A stretch of DNA of 64,000 nt from Streptomyces sp. NBC_01224 (GCF_036002945.1 NZ_CP108529.1:3348001-3412000), one strand, 5' to 3'. Positions 44,698-54,052 are shown, counted from the first letter of the stretch. Translations and numbers: made by a program. Notes: generated by a model from the letters alone, not told the origin.

Positions 44698-45956
44698 GAG
44701 TGCTCCATTGCGAGAGGGGTACGGCGTGCGGAGGAAGCGAGGAAGGACGTGGTGTCCTGAGGGGTGGCGACGGCCATGACCGCGGCGATGACCGCGCCCA
44801 GCACGAGGAAGGCGAAGGCGACCTGGAAGGAGAAGGCGTCGGCGAGCACACCCATGACGGGCGGGGCGATCATGCCGGCGACCTGTCCCCCGAAGACGAT
44901 CACCGCGCTGCCCACTCCGGCTTGTTCGGGAGCGAGGCTGCGCAGGGGCACCGCGAAGATCGGCATGTAGCAGAGGGAGGCGGCGAAGATGGCGAGCGTC
45001 CCGAAGACGATGAAGCCCACGATTGAGGCCGAGAAAGCCATCAGGAGCAGCGCGAGCGCGGCCACCGTCATCCCGGGCACGATCACCTTCCGGTGGTGGC
45101 CCTCGAACCGGTCTGCCAGACGGCCGCCGACGATCGTGGCCGCGGCTGCCCCCAGTGCCGGAATCGCGACGAGGGCTCCGGCGGAGGTCAGAGAGATACC
45201 GCGCTCTTCGCTGAGATAGGACGGAACCCAGGTGTTGAGGCCCCACACGATGACGCAGTAGCCGAACATCATCAGCGCGAAGCGCCAGAGCACGCCCATG
45301 CGCAGCAGGTCACGGACGCCCCGGCGATCTTGCGCCCCGGCGTCCGGCTCCGCACGGGGCAGCGGATCCGGCAGCCGCATCCGTATCGCCACCAGGACGA
45401 AGACACCGAGCGCCGCCGTCGAGAAGAAGGCGGACCGCCAGCCGAAGACGCCGATCAGCGGTGCGACGGCGAGCGGTGTCACCACCGCGGCGAGGGCGTT
45501 CGAGCTCATGATCAGCCCGTTGGCACCCATCCGTTCCTCGGGCGTGGTCCGCTCGACCAGCACCTTCGTCCCGGCGGGCGGAAAGATGCCTTCGGCGGCT
45601 CCGAAGGCGAAGCGCAGCACCAGCAGAGCGGCGAATGACCATGCGAAGCCGGTCAGTGCCGTGAACAGGGACCAGGCCAGCAGAGCCCAGCAGGTGACCC
45701 GCTTGCCGCCGAAGCGGTCGGCGAGCATGCCGCCGGGGATCTGGCAGGCAGCGTAGGCGAGGAAGAAGGCGGAGACGATCAGGCCCTGCTGTCCCCGGTC
45801 GAGGTCGAAGTCCTCACCGATGGACGGCAGTACGAGGTTGATCACGAGCCGGTCGGTGTAGTCGACCAGCCAGGCGGCGAACAGCAGCACCACCGTGGTC
45901 CTGACCGTGCGGTTCGCGGCCTCGGGGCGCGGGATTCGCGGGCGCAGAGCAGGCAC
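44694..45956 (-). CDS. MFS transporter (ACS/glucarate-type)
   Basis: A 420-residue MFS carrier with 12 predicted helices. The first-loop motif GGMLADRFGGKRV and the helix DYTDRLVINLVLPSIGEDFDLD identify the anion:cation symporter group, with the substrate-loop FGAAEGIFPPAGTKVLVERT and a second GGRLADRFEGHHRKV. The GTG at 45956 is preceded by GGAGAGGAG. It is the first gene of the catabolic unit and translationally coupled to the M20 gene, so it probably imports the N-acylated substrate. Confidence 0.88.
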   Translation of the reverse strand: MPALRPRIPRPEAANRTVRTTVVLLFAAWLVDYTDRLVINLVLPSIGEDFDLDRGQQGLIVSAFFLAYAACQIPGGMLADRFGGKRVTCWALLAWSLFTALTGFAWSFAALLVLRFAFGAAEGIFPPAGTKVLVERTTPEERMGANGLIMSSNALAAVVTPLAVAPLIGVFGWRSAFFSTAALGVFVLVAIRMRLPDPLPRAEPDAGAQDRRGVRDLLRMGVLWRFALMMFGYCVIVWGLNTWVPSYLSEERGISLTSAGALVAIPALGAAAATIVGGRLADRFEGHHRKVIVPGMTVAALALLLMAFSASIVGFIVFGTLAIFAASLCYMPIFAVPLRSLAPEQAGVGSAVIVFGGQVAGMIAPPVMGVLADAFSFQVAFAFLVLGAVIAAVMAVATPQDTTSFLASSARRTPLAMEHS

Positions 45957-45974
45957 GGCACTCCTCTCTCCAGT

Positions 45975-45995
45975 GGCCGATACTGGCTGTCGGCC
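45975..45995. promoter_or_regulatory. Dyad in the MFS/Lrp divergent region
   Basis: GGCCGA (45975-45980) and TCGGCC (45990-45995) with a 9-base spacer, in the 85-base gap between the divergent starts. A candidate site for the adjacent Lrp-type regulator. Confidence 0.45.
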
Positions 45996-46041
45996 GGGAA
46001 GTGCCCTTACGATCCGGCCTGTGCGCGAGGGAGGACCGAAA

Positions 46042-47097
46042 ATGCAGGAAAGCGTCGTCGGCTCACCGGATGCGCCGGATTCCGACACACGGTTCTCCGA
46101 ACTGGATCTCGCCCTCGTCGACGCGCTCCAGGCCGCGCCCCGTGCACCGTGGACCCGCATCGGCCGGGCGCTCGGCGTGGACGCGACGACCGCGGCCCGC
46201 CGCTGGGAGCGTCTGCGCGCCAACCGCCTGGCGTGGATCACCGCCTACGACGCACCGAAATCGGCCACGGTCGCCTATGTCGAGGTGCGTTGCCGGCCCA
46301 GCTCCCTCGAAGCGGTCAGTGCCGCCCTGGCCGAACTGCCCTGGGTCTTCAGCATCGACGAGACCGCCGGGGACTTCGATCTCTTCCTGTCCGTCGCCGC
46401 CCCCGACCTTCCCACGCTCGGCCAGTCGGTCCACCGCACCATCGGCGGCCTGCCGGGGCTGCGCTCCACCCGTACCCGGCTCGGGATCACGCTCTACGGC
46501 GAAGGCGGCGACTGGCGGATCCGGGCGATGGACCCGGCGGGGCGTGCCACGCTCCCGGCTCCGCGTGCCACGCGGCAGGCCACGTACAGCACGGACATGC
46601 GCGAGAGGCCGTCCCCGCAGGACCGGGCGTTGATGACCGCCCTCGGCGCCAACGGGCGGCTCGGCTACACCGAGCTCGGCGCCGCGACGGGGATGAGCGA
46701 GCACACCGCCCGGCGCCGGCTCCAGCGCCTGATCCACCACGGCGACGTCAATTTCCGCTGCGACATCGCCCACCCCCTCGCCGGTCTGTCGACCATGGTG
46801 ATCTACCGGGCCGCCGTCCCGCACGCCCACCTCGAACACACCGGAAACACGCTGGCCCGCATGGAGCAGGTCCGTATGTGCGTCTCCGTAAGCGGACCGC
46901 ACAACCTCCTGGTCATCGTCTGGCTCCATGGCCTGAACGCCATCGGCCCGTTCGAGATGCTGCTGGCGGAACGCTTCCCGACGCTGGAGGTCAAGGACCG
47001 CACGGTGGCGCTGCATTCCCCCAAGCGCATGGGCTGGCTCCTGGACACCCAGGGCCGCGCGACGCGTCGCGTCCCGCTGGACCCGCCCCGGCCCTGA
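46042..47097 (+). CDS. Lrp/AsnC-family regulator with two HTH-RAM units
   Basis: A 351-residue regulator built from two Lrp units. First HTH about 20-65 (LDLALVDALQAAPRAPWTRIGRALGVDATTAARRWERL) with a RAM ligand domain to about 160; second HTH about 195-240 (DRALMTALGANGRLGYTELGAATGMSEHTARRRLQRL) with a second RAM domain. Tandem fusions bind DNA as pseudo-octamers and sense amino-acid-like ligands. ATG 46042 follows GAGGGAGG at an ideal distance. Divergent from the MFS-M20-amidohydrolase unit, so almost certainly its regulator. Confidence 0.9.
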   Translation: MQESVVGSPDAPDSDTRFSELDLALVDALQAAPRAPWTRIGRALGVDATTAARRWERLRANRLAWITAYDAPKSATVAYVEVRCRPSSLEAVSAALAELPWVFSIDETAGDFDLFLSVAAPDLPTLGQSVHRTIGGLPGLRSTRTRLGITLYGEGGDWRIRAMDPAGRATLPAPRATRQATYSTDMRERPSPQDRALMTALGANGRLGYTELGAATGMSEHTARRRLQRLIHHGDVNFRCDIAHPLAGLSTMVIYRAAVPHAHLEHTGNTLARMEQVRMCVSVSGPHNLLVIVWLHGLNAIGPFEMLLAERFPTLEVKDRTVALHSPKRMGWLLDTQGRATRRVPLDPPRP

Positions 47098-47121
47098 CCG
47101 GGTTCACGCACATGCTCGCGC

Positions 47122-48357
47122 TCACGGCGGGCCGGAGCCGAGCAGCGTCCACGCCCCGTAGGCCGCCGACGCCACCGCGAGCACGGCGACGAACGTCACC
47201 GTGCGGGCTGTGGTGCGCAGCCGCAGCAGCGCGACGGCGGGCGGGAGGAGCAGCGGGAACGCGGGCATCATCAGCCGCGGCCTGGACCCGAAGTACCCGG
47301 AGCCGATCAGCGCGATGACGACGACGGCGATGCAGTAGGCGAGTACGGGGAGCGGCTGGCGCTGCCGTACGCACAGGAACACCACCCATCCCAGGCCCAC
47401 CAGCGCCGCGCACAGCCCGAGCGCGCCGGGCAGTGGCAGCCCGAGGATGAACGAGGCGAGCGCCACGCCTCCGTCGATGCTGTTGCCCCACTGTGCCTGG
47501 ACGTCGAAGTACGCGAACGGGCCGCCCTCCCGTACGGCGACGAACACCACGTACGCGAGCCAGCCCAGCGGCGCGAGTGCGGTACCGGTCAGCATCCGTG
47601 CGTTGCGGCGGACGATGCCGTCCGTCCGGCCGGCCCGGTACTCCCGTACGAGCGTGACCGCGGCGGTGATCGCGAGGGCGGCGATGAGCGCAGCCGCGGA
47701 GGGCCTGGTCAGCCCGGCGAGTACGCACAGTGCGCCGGCCACGATCCAGCGCCGGGTCAGTACGGCGTACAGCGCCCAGGCGGCGAACGCGGTGAACAGT
47801 GTTTCGGTGTACGCCATGGACTGGACGAACGCCGTCGGGTACACGCCCCACAGCGCGGCCAGCACCACGCCTGCCCGACGCCCGTGCAGATGCGCCCCGA
47901 CGGCGTAGATCCCCCAGGCGGCGAAGAGCGCGGCGACCCAGGCGACCAGCAGTCCGGCACCCGCGAGGGAGAGCGGGGTCAGCTCGGCGATGCCGCGTTC
48001 CAGAGCGGGCAGCAGGGGAAAGAAGGCCAGGTCGGAGTGGATGCCGCCGTTCGGGAGGGTGACGGTGTGGCCGTAGCCGTTCTCGGCGATCCGCTGGTAC
48101 CAGACGGAGTCCCAGCGCTCGCCGAGGAGGTGGAAGGCGCTCTTGTCGGCGTTGGACGCGGCGGCGGCGAGGACGACGAGACCGATCAGACGCACGGCCG
48201 CGTACGCCCCGAGGGCCGGTGCCGCCGCCGCGAGGGCCGTGGCGAGGCGGCCTCGGACGGGGGGATGCGGCGGTTGCGGCTGCGTTCGGCGGCTGCGCTG
48301 CCGCACGAGCTGCTGTGCGGGGGCGGTGGCCTGAGCGGCCGGATCGTCGTCGGGCAT
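47122..48357 (-). CDS. Integral membrane mannosyltransferase (PIG-V-like)
   Basis: A 411-residue polytopic GT-C type glycosyltransferase. The first loop carries GERWDSVWYQRIAENGYGH (acidic-aromatic catalytic region of PIG-V/GPI mannosyltransferase relatives) and LAFFPLLPALERGIAEL. About ten helices, including WGVYPTAFVQSMAYTETLFTAFAAWAL and GLTRPSAAAL, follow. It would transfer mannose from a polyprenyl-phosphate donor to an envelope glycan or lipid on the outer face. ATG 48357. The C-terminal edge lies 24 bases from the Lrp gene stop, in convergent orientation. Confidence 0.82.
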   Translation of the reverse strand: MPDDDPAAQATAPAQQLVRQRSRRTQPQPPHPPVRGRLATALAAAAPALGAYAAVRLIGLVVLAAAASNADKSAFHLLGERWDSVWYQRIAENGYGHTVTLPNGGIHSDLAFFPLLPALERGIAELTPLSLAGAGLLVAWVAALFAAWGIYAVGAHLHGRRAGVVLAALWGVYPTAFVQSMAYTETLFTAFAAWALYAVLTRRWIVAGALCVLAGLTRPSAAALIAALAITAAVTLVREYRAGRTDGIVRRNARMLTGTALAPLGWLAYVVFVAVREGGPFAYFDVQAQWGNSIDGGVALASFILGLPLPGALGLCAALVGLGWVVFLCVRQRQPLPVLAYCIAVVVIALIGSGYFGSRPRLMMPAFPLLLPPAVALLRLRTTARTVTFVAVLAVASAAYGAWTLLGSGPP

Positions 48358-48418
48358 GCTGCCGATTATCTCCGCAGCGGGTGGGCCCACCCGCCACGGG
48401 CCGGGCAGCGGCGCCCGG

Positions 48419-49003
48419 CTACGGGCGGAGCTTGGTGCGGGAGAGCGGCAGGGCGGGGGCGATCGACCAGAGGACCTCGGCCTCGTCCTCGCCGGGGTTG
48501 TCCCAGGCGTGCGCGGCGCGGGCCGAGAAGGTCGTCGAGTCACCAGCCTCCAGGAACCTGGGCTCGCCGTCCACGCTGAGGCGCAGCGTGCCGCGGACCA
48601 GATAGGCGAAGACGGTCTCGGCCTCCAGGCTGTACGCGCCGCCCGAGCCGCCGCCGGGCCGCAGGATCGTCCGCATGACCTGGACGTGCCGTTCCTCGGC
48701 CGGCGTGAGCAGGAACTCCTCGATGCCGTGCCCGCCCATCTCCAGCTTGGCGCCCAGGCCGCCCTTCACGACGTCCTGGTCCGGATAGTCGAAGAGCGCG
48801 GCGATGCCGGTGCCCAGCGCCTCGCAGATACGGATCAGGGTCGGGACGGAGACCGAGGTCTTGCCGCGCTCGGCGAGGCTGACGAACCCCTTGGTCACGC
48901 CTGCGGAATCGGCGACCTGAGCGAGCGTCAGCCCCTGTGCCAGGCGGAGCTCACGCAGCCGCGGACCGATCGTGGACATGTGACTGTCAGGGGCTTCGGG
49001 CAT
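48419..49003 (-). CDS. XRE-cupin transcriptional regulator
   Basis: A 194-residue regulator with an N-terminal HTH_3 domain (about 14-67; IGPRLRELRLAQGLTLAQVADSAGVTKGFVSLAERGKTSVSVPTL) and a C-terminal cupin domain (about 115-185) with FAYLVRGTLRLSVDGEPRFLEAGDSTTFSARAAHAWDN; the two-domain plan is that of PuuR-type repressors that sense small amines or aldehydes. ATG 49003; GTG 49012 and ATG 48979 are alternatives. Divergent from the alcohol dehydrogenase-permease unit, with tandem operators in between. Confidence 0.9.
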   Translation of the reverse strand: MPEAPDSHMSTIGPRLRELRLAQGLTLAQVADSAGVTKGFVSLAERGKTSVSVPTLIRICEALGTGIAALFDYPDQDVVKGGLGAKLEMGGHGIEEFLLTPAEERHVQVMRTILRPGGGSGGAYSLEAETVFAYLVRGTLRLSVDGEPRFLEAGDSTTFSARAAHAWDNPGEDEAEVLWSIAPALPLSRTKLRP

Positions 49004-49082
49004 GGCGGACACGCTACCTGTCGAGGAAGTCACGGGGAGTGGCCGGGGAGAAATGCAGGTCACAAGGGTCTTTACCCATCGA

Positions 49083-49126
49083 GTTTAGTGCTGTAAAACA
49101 TTGACGAAAGTTTAATGGCGCTAAAC
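49083..49126. promoter_or_regulatory. Tandem 17-bp operators GTTT-N9-AAAC
   Basis: Two near-identical 17-mers, GTTTAGTGCTGTAAAAC (49083-49099) and GTTTAATGGCGCTAAAC (49110-49126), centres 27 bp apart. Each is palindromic at its ends. They lie 80 bases from the XRE-cupin start and about 100 bases from the dehydrogenase start, in an A/T-rich patch. Strong candidates for the XRE-cupin operator controlling both directions. Confidence 0.7.
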
Positions 49127-49223
49127 AAGGCGCCGGGCGGGGCACCGGACAAGGCCTCCTGGTGAGCTGCCGTGCCGCCCCTCCCCCTCCCTGCCCGTCC
49201 CGCACCACCCGAGGAGTAAGCCG

Positions 49224-50372
49224 ATGAGCTCCCCGTCCTACCGAGCGAGCACCGCACGCACCGTGCGCGGCGTCGTCTTCCGCTCCCCGGGGCAGAAGGT
49301 GACCGTCACCGACGTCACCCTGGCCCCGCCCGGCCCCGGAGAGGTCGAGGTCGCCGTCGCGGCGGCCGGTGTCTGCCACTCCGACCTGCATGTCATCCGC
49401 GGCGAGTGGGACCACCCCACCCCGGTCGTGATGGGACACGAGGGCTCGGGCGTGGTCACCGCGCTCGGCGAGGGCGTCACCGGCCTCGAACCCGGCGACC
49501 ATGTCGTCCTGTCCTGGGTCCCCTCCTGCGGCACCTGCCGATTCTGTCTCTCCGGGCGCCCGGCCGCGTGCAGCCTGGTCGCCGAGGTCGTGGCGCCCGG
49601 CGGGGTGCTGTACGACGGCACCAGCCGGCTCTCGGTCGACGGCGAGCGGGCCCACCACTACCTGGGCGTCTCCTCGTTCGCCGAGCGCGTCGTGGTCCCG
49701 GCCTCCGGCGCGATCAAGGTGCGCAAGGACGCACCCCTCGATGTGATCGCCCTGGTCGGCTGTGCCATCGCCACCGGTGTCGGCGCGGTCCGCAACACCG
49801 CGGGGGTCGAGGCCGGGGCCACCGTCGCAGTCATCGGCTGCGGCGGTGTGGGCCTGTCCTGTGTGCAGGGCGCCCGGCTGGCCGGGGCTGGCCGCATCGT
49901 CGCCGTCGACGTCGTCCCCGAGAAGCTGGAGCTGGCCCGCCGGCTCGGTGCGACGGACGCGGTCGACGCGCGTGACGGCGATGTCGTCGAGGCGCTGCGG
50001 GCCCTGGTCCCGGAGGGCCTCGACTACGTGTTCGACGCCATCGGCAAGATCGAGACCACCGAGCAGTCCATCGCGGCGCTCGGCCAGGGCGGCGCCGCCG
50101 TCATCGTCGGCCTGCCGCCGACCGGCCGCACCGCGCGCTTCGACCCGCTCGCACTCGCCGAGGCCGACCAGCGCATTCTCGGCTCCAACTACGGCTCGGT
50201 CGACGCCGCTCGCGACATCCCGGATCTGGTGGACCTCGTGGTGTCGGGTGAACTCGACGTGGAATCGATGATCTCGGCACGGCGCCCGCTGGACGAGGCG
50301 GGCGACGCACTGGCCGACCTCGCCGCCGGGCACGCCCTGCGTCAGCTGCTGATGATGGAGGACCGGACATGA
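49224..50372 (+). CDS. Zinc-dependent alcohol dehydrogenase (MDR superfamily)
   Basis: A 382-residue NAD-dependent dehydrogenase. Catalytic zinc ligands: Cys in AAGVCHSDLHVIRG and His in MGHEGSGVV, plus GCAIATGVGAVRN. The structural-zinc lobe is CGTCRFCLSGRPAAC (four Cys). The Rossmann motif is VAVIGCGGVGLSCVQGARLAGAGRIVAVDVV. Resembles class III/mycothiol-dependent formaldehyde and aryl-alcohol dehydrogenases. ATG 49224 has GGAG upstream. Its stop overlaps the permease start (ATGA). With the XRE-cupin regulator and APC carrier it likely handles an imported amine-derived alcohol/aldehyde. Confidence 0.92.
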   Translation: MSSPSYRASTARTVRGVVFRSPGQKVTVTDVTLAPPGPGEVEVAVAAAGVCHSDLHVIRGEWDHPTPVVMGHEGSGVVTALGEGVTGLEPGDHVVLSWVPSCGTCRFCLSGRPAACSLVAEVVAPGGVLYDGTSRLSVDGERAHHYLGVSSFAERVVVPASGAIKVRKDAPLDVIALVGCAIATGVGAVRNTAGVEAGATVAVIGCGGVGLSCVQGARLAGAGRIVAVDVVPEKLELARRLGATDAVDARDGDVVEALRALVPEGLDYVFDAIGKIETTEQSIAALGQGGAAVIVGLPPTGRTARFDPLALAEADQRILGSNYGSVDAARDIPDLVDLVVSGELDVESMISARRPLDEAGDALADLAAGHALRQLLMMEDRT

Positions 50373-51799
50373 GCACCGCCGGAAAGCAGGCCGCGCCCGG
50401 AAAGCCTGCCGACGGGCTGGCCCACCGCTCCGTCTCCACGTTCGAGGTCGGCGCGCAGAGCGTCGCGAATGTCGCGCCCAGCGCCGTCATCGCGTTCGCC
50501 CCCGCCAGCATGGCGGCGTCCGCGGGCAACGGCGCCTGGTTCTCGTTCTTCCTGGCCATGGCCGCCGTCCTCGCCATCGCGTACTGCATCTGCGTCTTCG
50601 CCCGCAGGCGCGCCGGGGTCGGTTCGCTGTACGCCTTCTCCCGGCTCTCGCTCGGGGCGCCCGGCTCCTTCGTGACCGGCTGGGCCCTGCTCATCGGCGC
50701 GGTGTGCATCGGTTCGGGTTCACTCGCGGGCGCCGGTTACTACACGGCGCGCGCCCTCGACCAGATCGGCATCGGGCTCTTCACCGGTATCCCCGGCCAG
50801 ATCCTGCTCGATGTGCTGCTGGCCGCCGTCGCGATCCGGCTGACGATCGCCAGTGTGCGGACGGCGGCACGTGTCGCCTCCGTACTGGAGGTCGTGTCGA
50901 TCGTCCTCATCGTCGTCGTACTGGTTCCCGCCTTCTTCAAGAGCGGGAACATCATCGACACCGACCAGCTGAGCCTCAGCGGCTCGACCCTCGACGGTGT
51001 CGTCTTCGCCGTGGTGCTGGGCGTTCTCGGCTTCGTCGGTTTCGAGGGCGCCGCATCGCTCGGGGCCGAGGCCACCGACCCGTACAAGGCGATTCCCCGC
51101 TCGGTGATGGGCAGTGCGGTGCTGGCCGGGGTGCTCTACATGTTCGCGACGTACGCACAGGTCGCCGGGTTCGGTGGGGCGGACGCACTGGCGAAGAGCT
51201 CCGACCCGATGGACGAACTGGCGGAGCTGTCGGGCCTCGGCTTCCTGAAGTTCTTCCTGCACGCGGGCTTCGCGGCGTCGTTCGTGGCCGTGGTGATGGC
51301 CTGCATCACCGTCGCCGCCCGCCTGCTGTTCGGGATGGCCAAGGAGGGTGTGATGCCGGCCCGGCTCGGTGTCGCCCACCCCCGTCACCGGACCCCTTCC
51401 GTGGCGATCTGGGCCGTCGCCCCGTTCGTCGCCCTCCCCGCGGTGCTCGTGGTCGGCGCCGGGACCGAGCCGCTGGATGCGACGTCGTACATCGACACCA
51501 TCGGCGTCTTCGGCTACATGCTGAGCTACACCCTGGTGTGTCTGGCCGCGCCGTTGTTCGTGCGCCGGATCGGGGCCCGCGGCCTGATCGTCACCTGGTG
51601 CCTGGGGCTGATCGGTGCAGCCGCGATGATCTACGTCTTCTACCGCAACCTGTGGCCCGTCCCGGCCTGGCCGCTGAACGTGCTGCCGTACGTGTTCGTG
51701 GGCGCGCTGGTCGTCGGTGTCGTCGGCTTCGCCGTGCTGCGGGTCCGGAAGCCGGAAGTCGCCGAACGCGCGGGAACGTTCGCGGACGATCTGGACTGA
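50369..51799 (+). CDS. APC-family amino acid/polyamine permease
   Basis: A 476-residue transporter with 12 or so membrane segments and the APC core (VGAQSVANVAPSAVIAFAPASMAASAGNGAWFSF; FVGFEGAASLGAEATDPYKAIPRSVMGS in helix 6, a hallmark of the ligand-binding helix). ATG 50369 overlaps the dehydrogenase stop. Coupling to a zinc alcohol dehydrogenase and a PuuR-like regulator suggests uptake of a polyamine, amino alcohol or amino acid. Followed by a clear terminator. Confidence 0.92.
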   Translation: MSTAGKQAAPGKPADGLAHRSVSTFEVGAQSVANVAPSAVIAFAPASMAASAGNGAWFSFFLAMAAVLAIAYCICVFARRRAGVGSLYAFSRLSLGAPGSFVTGWALLIGAVCIGSGSLAGAGYYTARALDQIGIGLFTGIPGQILLDVLLAAVAIRLTIASVRTAARVASVLEVVSIVLIVVVLVPAFFKSGNIIDTDQLSLSGSTLDGVVFAVVLGVLGFVGFEGAASLGAEATDPYKAIPRSVMGSAVLAGVLYMFATYAQVAGFGGADALAKSSDPMDELAELSGLGFLKFFLHAGFAASFVAVVMACITVAARLLFGMAKEGVMPARLGVAHPRHRTPSVAIWAVAPFVALPAVLVVGAGTEPLDATSYIDTIGVFGYMLSYTLVCLAAPLFVRRIGARGLIVTWCLGLIGAAAMIYVFYRNLWPVPAWPLNVLPYVFVGALVVGVVGFAVLRVRKPEVAERAGTFADDLD

Positions 51800-51818
51800 T
51801 CCCGGACCACCTCTCCCC

Positions 51819-51857
51819 GATGCCCGGCTGCCCGCACCCCGCGGGGAGCCGGGCATC
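51819..51857 (+). terminator. Terminator after the dehydrogenase-permease unit
   Basis: GATGCCCGGCT (51819-51829) and complement AGCCGGGCATC (51847-51857), 17-base loop containing CACCCCGCGGGG, 20 bases after the stop. Confidence 0.82.
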
Positions 51858-51987
51858 GCTCGTTGGGCCCGACTTTGGGGCCAAGGGCCCAGGTCACCCG
51901 GCCCGTACGCCCGTACGCTCACGCCCACACCCGAATGCAGAACTGCGGGCACAGGCATGGCAAGTGGGCGTCGGAGAGGAAAGAACC

Positions 51988-53991
51988 GTGACTGGTGGCG
52001 GGGGCTGGGGAAGCGGAGGCGCGGGCCACATACCACCGGGGAGCGGGGGTGGTGGTTCCGGCGCGAGCGGGGGTGCGTTCTTCGCACTGACCCGTAGTTG
52101 GGCCGCCGGTGCTCTCGTCTACATCGCCGCCGGATACCTGGTGTCGCGCGGGCTCGTCGAGATGCTCGCCACCGACGAACGGCTCACGTCCTTCGGCTGG
52201 CGCCTCGCCCTGCTGCACGTGCCGAACGTCATCACGACCGTGCTCACGGTCCTGGCATCGGCCCGCGTCCTGCCCGACGAACAGCGCGAGTCCCGGCTTC
52301 TGACGCTGCTCGCCTCCCTGGGTGTCCCGCTGGCCGCGCTCGCCTATGGATTCGCCGTGTCCTGGCATCTCGTGGGCTTCGAGGGCACGTTGATGCCGAT
52401 CGTCTCGCTGGTGACCGGTTCGGCCGTGGGGCTGGCCGTCGACCGGCTGCTGGACGACCACGACCGCGAGGAACAGTCGCCCGCGCCGTACCACCCGTAC
52501 TCCTGGCGGGACGGCGGAGCCACCGCCATGGAGTACCTCGGGGTGATCGTCCTCGTCGTCACGATGATCGGCGCGATGGCGATGGCGGGTGTCGGCGGGC
52601 AGATCGGGGAACGCATCCGCTGTGCGATCAATTCAATGGGCGGCGGCGGTGCCGGCTGCTCCACCGGCGGCGGGGACACCACCGCGAAGCCGAAGACGGA
52701 CGCCGACTACGAGCCCAAGATGTGCCAGGTCTCCAGCATCTCCGACACCGTCGGCGACAAGGTCAAGATCGGCTGGTTCGAGTGGGGCAACGAGTACGGC
52801 TTCCAGCAGAAGGTCAGCCAGGCCAAGACGGATGTGAACGAGGACGGCAAGGTCGACGAGAACGACAAGCTGGTCTACATGACGTTCACGGATGCCGCCT
52901 CGGCCGGTGCCACCGCCGGCACCCCCGGCGTCAAGCTCGGCAAGCTGGGCAAGGCCGATGTGGACGTCGGCGGCGGCATCAAGATCACCAACGGTGACAC
53001 CTGGGTCTTCAAGAGCGAGGAGGACGCCAAGAAGATGCGGGACGACATCGAGGAAATGAAGATGTGGGAGACCTCCACCAAGTACAGCGGTGGCTACGGC
53101 GGCGGCTGGTACTCCGGGATGAAGTGGGCCGACAAGAAGAAGGACGTCGAGAGCAAGATCGGTGACAAGAAGATCTCGTACTCGACCGTCGGCCTCAATG
53201 TGTACGCGGACGGCGGCCTCTCCATCAGTGCGGGCGACGAGACCAAACTCGGTGCCAAGCTCGGCGGCAAGGCCAAGTTCTCCCCCGAGGTGACCATCAC
53301 CAAGGACGACGTCAACGGCAACGAGTCGTACACGTACACCGCCAAGCTCGATCTGGAGGGCAAGGTCGGCGGTTCGGCCGGTCCGCTCGGCGGCACGGCC
53401 ACCGCGAAGGACAGCCGGACCGGGGCGATCACCGTCACCCGCGACCAGAAGACCGGCAAGATCGTCCGCATCGACATGACCCAGACCGTCGAGGGCGGCT
53501 CCACATCCGACAAGGGCGACATCAGCGGCGACAACGGCAAGAAGGACGGCGACAAGCGCGGCGGCAAGGTCAGCGGCACCGACTCCTCCAGCGAGACCGG
53601 CATCGAGGTCCGGACGAACTCGATCATCTTCGGCAAGGACACCGACAAGGCCACCGAGGACAAGCGGGCCGTCGCCGAGCAGTGGCTGAACGGCTCCGGC
53701 AACAACACCGCCCCGTTCGAGTACATGTTCGGCGACCACTCCATGCAGCAGAAGCCCACCGGAACCGACCCGTTCGACCAGCTGATGTTCCAGGACGGGC
53801 TGTCGAGCAGCATGAAGTACCACGGTGAGACGGATGCCCAGGAGTTCGGCTTCGAGGTTTCGCTCGGCATGAGTCTCGGATTCTCCATCTCGGACGAGCA
53901 CAAGAAGGAGACACTGACGGACGCGCAGTTCCTCGGGGCTCCGCAGGGTGACAAGCGCTCGTACCTTCCGTACAGCTACTGCGCGAAGTAA
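51988..53991 (+). CDS. Large membrane protein with embedded Flp-type prepilin segment, unknown extracellular part
   Basis: A 667-residue protein. Residues 1-30 are glycine-rich and disordered. Four membrane helices follow (about 31-52, 70-94, 105-128, 134-152), then a charged linker and the Flp/TadE-type signal WRDGG/ATAMEYLG (cut site after Gly177, Glu182 at +5) with a hydrophobic helix to about 206. A pair of cysteines (CAINSMGGGGAGC) comes next. The remaining 440 residues are Lys/Asp/Gly-rich and beta-like, with an EF-hand-like loop DVNEDGKVDENDK near 290, and end in SYLPYSYCAK. I recognise no domain in that part. GTG 51988 follows GGAGAGGAAAG. Likely an effector or surface protein released by a prepilin peptidase; a sibling faces it on the other strand. 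Confidence 0.72.
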   Translation: MTGGGGWGSGGAGHIPPGSGGGGSGASGGAFFALTRSWAAGALVYIAAGYLVSRGLVEMLATDERLTSFGWRLALLHVPNVITTVLTVLASARVLPDEQRESRLLTLLASLGVPLAALAYGFAVSWHLVGFEGTLMPIVSLVTGSAVGLAVDRLLDDHDREEQSPAPYHPYSWRDGGATAMEYLGVIVLVVTMIGAMAMAGVGGQIGERIRCAINSMGGGGAGCSTGGGDTTAKPKTDADYEPKMCQVSSISDTVGDKVKIGWFEWGNEYGFQQKVSQAKTDVNEDGKVDENDKLVYMTFTDAASAGATAGTPGVKLGKLGKADVDVGGGIKITNGDTWVFKSEEDAKKMRDDIEEMKMWETSTKYSGGYGGGWYSGMKWADKKKDVESKIGDKKISYSTVGLNVYADGGLSISAGDETKLGAKLGGKAKFSPEVTITKDDVNGNESYTYTAKLDLEGKVGGSAGPLGGTATAKDSRTGAITVTRDQKTGKIVRIDMTQTVEGGSTSDKGDISGDNGKKDGDKRGGKVSGTDSSSETGIEVRTNSIIFGKDTDKATEDKRAVAEQWLNGSGNNTAPFEYMFGDHSMQQKPTGTDPFDQLMFQDGLSSSMKYHGETDAQEFGFEVSLGMSLGFSISDEHKKETLTDAQFLGAPQGDKRSYLPYSYCAK

Positions 53992-54052
53992 TTCATACAC
54001 CGGGTACGGCTACGGTGCGCAGCAACCACGCACGACGACGAGGCGATAGGCG

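Noticed and set aside
42029..44779. A 916-codon open frame on the + strand
   Set aside because: Antisense to the amidohydrolase and M20 genes, with low-complexity serine/arginine sequence.
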